Source of the DNA: Scolanthus callimorphus
Lineage: Eukaryota; Cnidaria; Anthozoa; Actiniaria; Edwardsiidae
Length of the DNA stretch: 64,000 nucleotides
Direction: 5' to 3'
NCBI GenBank assembly: GCA_033964015.1
Contig: JAWWUD010000114.1
Span: forward strand, 124,001-188,000
A program made the translations under genes and the position numbers. A model generated the notes under the pieces. That model ran no database searches. It saw nothing but the letters and a program-made list of their open reading frames with translations, and was not told the origin of the DNA. This document shows, piece by piece, positions 60,253 to 64,000 of this stretch. Position 1 is the stretch's first letter; each line of letters begins with the position of its first letter.

Positions 60253-60531
60253 TAGAGCAACAGTGGTAAGTGATAATATACTAACATTTAACATCTTGAA
60301 GTCTCGCAACAACATTATTTTCAAAATCAGTTCAATTGTTTATTCTGCGCATTCTGCAGCTTGGTACTAAAGCAATGTATGTTTGTTACACGTTTCAACT
60401 CGCTAATATGTTTCTGACATAAGTTGTTTATACAAGACGGGCTCGACAAAATACTACGGACTCGAAAAAATATCCAGCGATATTGTACATTAAAATGTCT
60501 AATAAGATATATTTATTATATGGCAACGATA

Positions 60532-60600
60532 GTACGCGCGCTCTGATTGGCTAATCAGCGGGCAGAATTTTACCGTATTGCCCATGGGCAATACGCATTC
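60532..60600. repeat. MITE end with perfect 22-bp palindrome
   Basis: GTACGCGCGCTCTGATTGG, as in the foldback at 43.5 kb, is followed by a perfect palindrome at 60574-60595 (CGTATTGCCCA and its complement). The other end of the element was not identified. Confidence 0.55.
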
Positions 60601-60619
60601 CCGCCATTTTACAAAACGA

Positions 60620-61500
60620 GCGCGCGTGGCTCTGTCAGAGTTCATTCAAAAGCAAAACTCAAACAGAAGAAACATTCGTCGTGGTTGAGGAAGCTAAACC
60701 TTTCTTCTTTCCGAACTGTAAAACCTCTATAAACGTAACTACCATCTGGATTGAGTGGAAACTGAAATGATGGGTGTAATACAAAGGAAACATTTCGGGA
60801 AGTTTCAGAGAACTTCGCTCGGCAGACTAGTCGTGTTTTCGTGTTGAGATTCATTGTTGACAAACAGATTTACATGGATTTTCAAGAAATCTATATTCCA
60901 TCACATAGACAATCTTCTCACTCACATGTAACAGAAATATAAGGGGCAACTAACAGCGGATACAAGCGAAGATTTTAAAAAACTTAGTTCTCGGGAGTGA
61001 ACATGAATCACGGATACAAAACTAACAACAACCACTTCAGTGAAAATATTTTCGCCTGGCTCGTCGGTTATTTCCAGATTGAGAAGTTGTGAATTATCAT
61101 TTGAAATCCTCAAAGGTTCTCTGGATGAACATTCTTTAAACTCTTTGGTTGGAAAATTTAGTCGTCGTTGGAAAGAACTAAATGATGGAAAAATACGGTA
61201 AGAAAACTCCATGTAATGTAAAATTATTTCGCTCGATAAATTGCAAGCTGCCTTTCGCCATCAAATCATTCTGCTTGTTATTGTTCTGCAGTTTCTTTTC
61301 ACTTGTATCGTTTTCCGGCTAAAATACTGTTCATTTTTCTTTTTATTTAATGGCTTTTTATGTGTTCTTGTGTTGGTCGTTCACAAATTTAAGTTAAGCT
61401 TATAAAATTAAAAGTCGTGCGGCTGGTTTAGTTTGACTTTCGCTTCGTCTCCTCCCTTTGTATTTTTGTTTTATTTAACTTTGTTTGAAAGTGCCATATA
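60620..61500. other. Gene-free stretch
   Basis: Nothing supported. Confidence 0.35.
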
Positions 61501-61503
61501 ATA

Positions 61504-61671
61504 AACAACTTACTAACCTCGTTTGCTCGGGCAGTACGGAAAAATTCCAGACTTCGGGCTGAAATTTCTGCTTTACGAACCTCGCCCAGAGGCTCGGTCC
61601 GTAAAGCAGAAATTTCATCCCTCAGTCTGGAATTTTTCCGTACTGCCCTCGCGCTCGGTTAGTAAGTAGTT
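61504..61671. mobile_element. Foldback MITE
   Basis: ACTTACTAACCTCG, GGGCAGTACGGAAAAATTCC, AGACTTCGGGCTGAAATTTC and TGCTTTACG are mirrored by CGTAAAGCA, GAAATTTCATC, GGAATTTTTCCGTACTGCCC and CGGTTAGTAAGT. The loop is about 25 bp. The arms are nearly complete complements. Confidence 0.82.
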
Positions 61672-61739
61672 AATATTGCCCGCGCGCGCACGCTCTAAAA
61701 ACCAATCAGAACGCAGAATTCATTACCGTACCCCCTAGG

Positions 61740-62075
61740 AAACATGCCCGTATCACACCCACATTATTTCCCGCAAAACATTGGTCTCAGGGCATAAACA
61801 CAGTTCCTGCTTACCAAGAATGATGACCGGAATTTAAGGGCTCGAATCCCGCTCTTGAAAACGCAATGCCGGCTGGATGCTGCCTATAGGGAAAACAAAA
61901 TCACTCCACCTTCTACTCACTAATTTCTACAATCACGGACTTGATACTTAAAGATATATTAGCGGAGCACAGACGCGCCAGAGAATACTGTATAGGTATG
62001 AATATGATTTTTGAACGCGCGTGCGGTGTCCGTCCGACGTCCCTGTACCACCACAGGGTTCCCATCAAGAAAGAA
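61740..62075. other. Gene-free stretch
   Basis: Nothing supported. Confidence 0.35.
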
Positions 62076-62077
62076 AA

Positions 62078-62362
62078 AATTGAATATCTCAAGAATGGAA
62101 CATCGCTAGGTGACCAAACTTGGGTAAAATTCTTGGAGGCGAGGGGGGGGGGGGGCACCACCAAGGTCACGTGAAATGACGTCATCGATGACATCATTAT
62201 TAAACATAAAAAAGTCAATATCTCAAGAAGGCAACATCGCTAGGTGGCCAAACTTGGGTAAAGTTGTCTCGGAAGCAAGCGGGGTGCACCAACAAGGTCG
62301 TGTGGCATGACATCATCGATGACGTCATCAAAACTAGAAAACTTAATATCTTGAAAAGTCGA
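62078..62362. repeat. Tandem ~137-bp repeat with TGACGTCATCGATGACGTCATC-like core
   Basis: Two copies each carry AATATCTCAAGAA-GG, AACATCGCTAGGTG-CCAAAC, TTGGGTAAA, ACCA-CAAGGTC and ATGACGTCATCGATGAC. They match 20.52-20.72 kb. Each core is a near palindrome with TGACGTCA. A G run of 13 lies at about 62142-62154. Confidence 0.7.
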
Positions 62363-62364
62363 TA

Positions 62365-63300
62365 CGTCGTTGACAGTAATGCATTGATTCGGGCTCCGCT
62401 TTTAGGCAGGGCCTTAATCTGTTTATTACTTAAATACCCCAAGGATAAAACAATTTGGCCCTCAAAGTGAAGAACAAGAATCTAAGTTTGAGAAAATTGC
62501 ACAGCATGGCAAGGCTGCACACAGAGTTTCCTTTCTACTTGCTAACATCAGTTCAGGGCATTTGAATATTCTGTCTACGATGTTGAAGTCAGCAGTGACA
62601 GAATAAAAAAAATATTTCAGCCACACCTGACATATACAATAAGCATTCCTATGAATTGGTGAGTATAGTTGAAAAGCTACTTTTGAACTGACATGAGTTG
62701 ACTTCTAATGGTTTTATAGATGTCCCAAGGTAAACTTGCATGTTTTGAAAAAGAACTGTTTATTGCCTTTCTACAGTAGCAGCTTTCATTGAGAACAAAT
62801 TGTGACCCAATAAACACATCTGTTTTTGGGGGTTGTAAATTTTATAGCCAGGTATTTTTATTTATTGATTGATTTGCTTGTTTATTTTGGTGCAGAATAT
62901 GGAACTCCATTGGAACCCCTGTCCCTGTCACAATCACCTCACTTCCCCCAGGGGAACAGGGCCCTGAAACCTCACCTGCTTCAAATACTACAGATCTCAT
63001 CAAACTGCCTTGAAAATTCACGCTGCTACCACACCCACAAATGTCTGCGACTCCGCCTACATTCGTCTGTGTGTTGTTTAGATTGTGTAACATTTCTCTC
63101 TGCTGGCGTCTTTTGGCAGGAATTTACCATAAATGAAATACCATAAACAAGACATATTTTAGGCAACAATAAGTTGATTTGCTGCCGTTCCTTTGATGCT
63201 TTTGCAGGGTTCCAAGAAAATCCAGTGAAATTGCCAGACCGTTGAAATTTATGTGAGCAAAGGAGTGTAGGCAAACTTGTAGATGTTTGTGGGCATGGTA
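62365..63300. other. Gene-free stretch
   Basis: Nothing supported. Confidence 0.35.
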
Positions 63301-63308
63301 GCAGCATG

Positions 63309-63463
63309 AATAAGCCTAGTTGGAGTTTAAATTTTGTGTTTAGTGTGCGTGCGATTTTAGTCCAAATTTTGACTTCTTTTGTTCAAAGAAAAGCTAAAGA
63401 AAAGATTCCGACTAAAATTGCATGCGCACTGAACACAAAATCTAAACTCCAACTAGGCTTATT
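63309..63463. mobile_element. Foldback element
   Basis: AATAAGCCTAGTTGGAGTTT, TTTTGTGTTTAGTG and GCGATTTTAGTC are mirrored by GACTAAAATTGC, GCACTGAACACAAAAT and AAACTCCAACTAGGCTTATT. The arms are about 55 bp. Confidence 0.8.
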
Positions 63464-63493
63464 TGAAGACAGTTCATTGAGATCTGTAGTAAG

Positions 63494-63687
63494 CAGGGCC
63501 CGACATCAACTTTTTTCGCTAGGTTCCATTAGCAACCAATTCAAAAACTTTTAGTCGCCAAAACGCAATATTTCAGCCACACTTAGAAAGATAGGGTACC
63601 AGTTGGCAACTAGCTCTAAAATTTTGGTCGCCAAGCCCCCAAATTTAGTCGTCATTGGCGACCATATGGTCACAATGTCGGGTCCTG
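63494..63687. mobile_element. Short hAT-like element
   Basis: CAGGGCCCGACATC and the facing ATGTCGGGTCCTG are inverted ends with a few mismatches, a CAGGG-type terminus common in hAT elements. Only a 5-bp direct repeat, GTAAG, adjoins both ends (63489-63493, 63688-63692), so the duplication has either decayed or the family differs. Confidence 0.5.
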
Positions 63688-64000
63688 GTAAGCTTAACAG
63701 GGACGGTGGAACAGTTTCCAAAGTGGGGGGCAAGGTGGGGTGGCTGAGTTTAGTGAAAATGTATGAAAACTTGGCTCCGCCGTCTATGTCTATGTCTAAT
63801 CAGCCGTCTATGTCTATGCCTAATCTGACAAAATGCTTATACACACCTTAATAACAAAACAACATAGACATAGCCCAATTTGAATACGTGGAAACTAGCT
63901 TTAAAGGTGCATGAATAGAAAAAGACAATAAACTTACAAGGATTTCTATGATTACGCAAATCTCTTGTACTTTTCCTAACAACGGTGTCAACGCTTGACG

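Overview
This 64-kb window is eukaryotic nuclear DNA, AT-rich and intron-bearing, and packed with tRNA-derived SINEs, non-LTR retrotransposons, a Penelope-like fragment and many short inverted-repeat DNA elements. Together with an intact OVO-type zinc-finger pair, this fits a cnidarian, most likely a stony coral or another anthozoan. The taxon is an inference from repeat style and protein similarity; nothing in the sequence names it.

Only two host genes can be supported, both on the + strand and both of the OVO/OVOL C2H2 transcription-factor family. OVO copy A contributes its last coding exon (9148-10370); its first exon, which should carry the SNAG repressor motif, was not found in the 9 kb upstream and probably lies before the window. 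OVO copy B (28434-37916) appears complete: a short SNAG exon (MPRSFLVKK start), a 7.7-kb phase-1 intron and a long terminal exon, giving 596 residues. The two zinc-finger regions share a block of 263 bp with only 4 differences, whereas everything outside the finger region is unalignable by eye. This points to gene conversion.

Layout. 1-7 kb: intergenic or intronic DNA of copy A with little recognisable. 7-8.3 kb: a TTAA-type MITE and a SINE. 9.1-11.1 kb: OVO copy A exon and 3' UTR. 11.6-15.5 kb: TTAA foldback, SINE, and a 5'-truncated LINE with clear target-site duplications and four covarying hairpins in its 3' UTR. 15.7-18.5 kb: a 2.8-kb unit bounded by identical 81-bp direct repeats and holding two satellite arrays. 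18.7-25 kb: piggyBac-like and hAT-like non-autonomous elements and C homopolymers. 25-38 kb: OVO copy B and flanks, strikingly poor in recognisable mobile elements. 38-64 kb: dense repeats, including a 140-bp minisatellite, a 3.5-kb TIR element holding a Penelope-like GIY-YIG fragment, Tc1/mariner-like elements, a three-layer nest at 55.1-57.0 kb, and several foldbacks.

The two OVO proteins are DNA-binding regulators and are probably paralogs sharing a target motif, since their fingers are nearly identical. All other coding-like sequence is degraded mobile-element protein.
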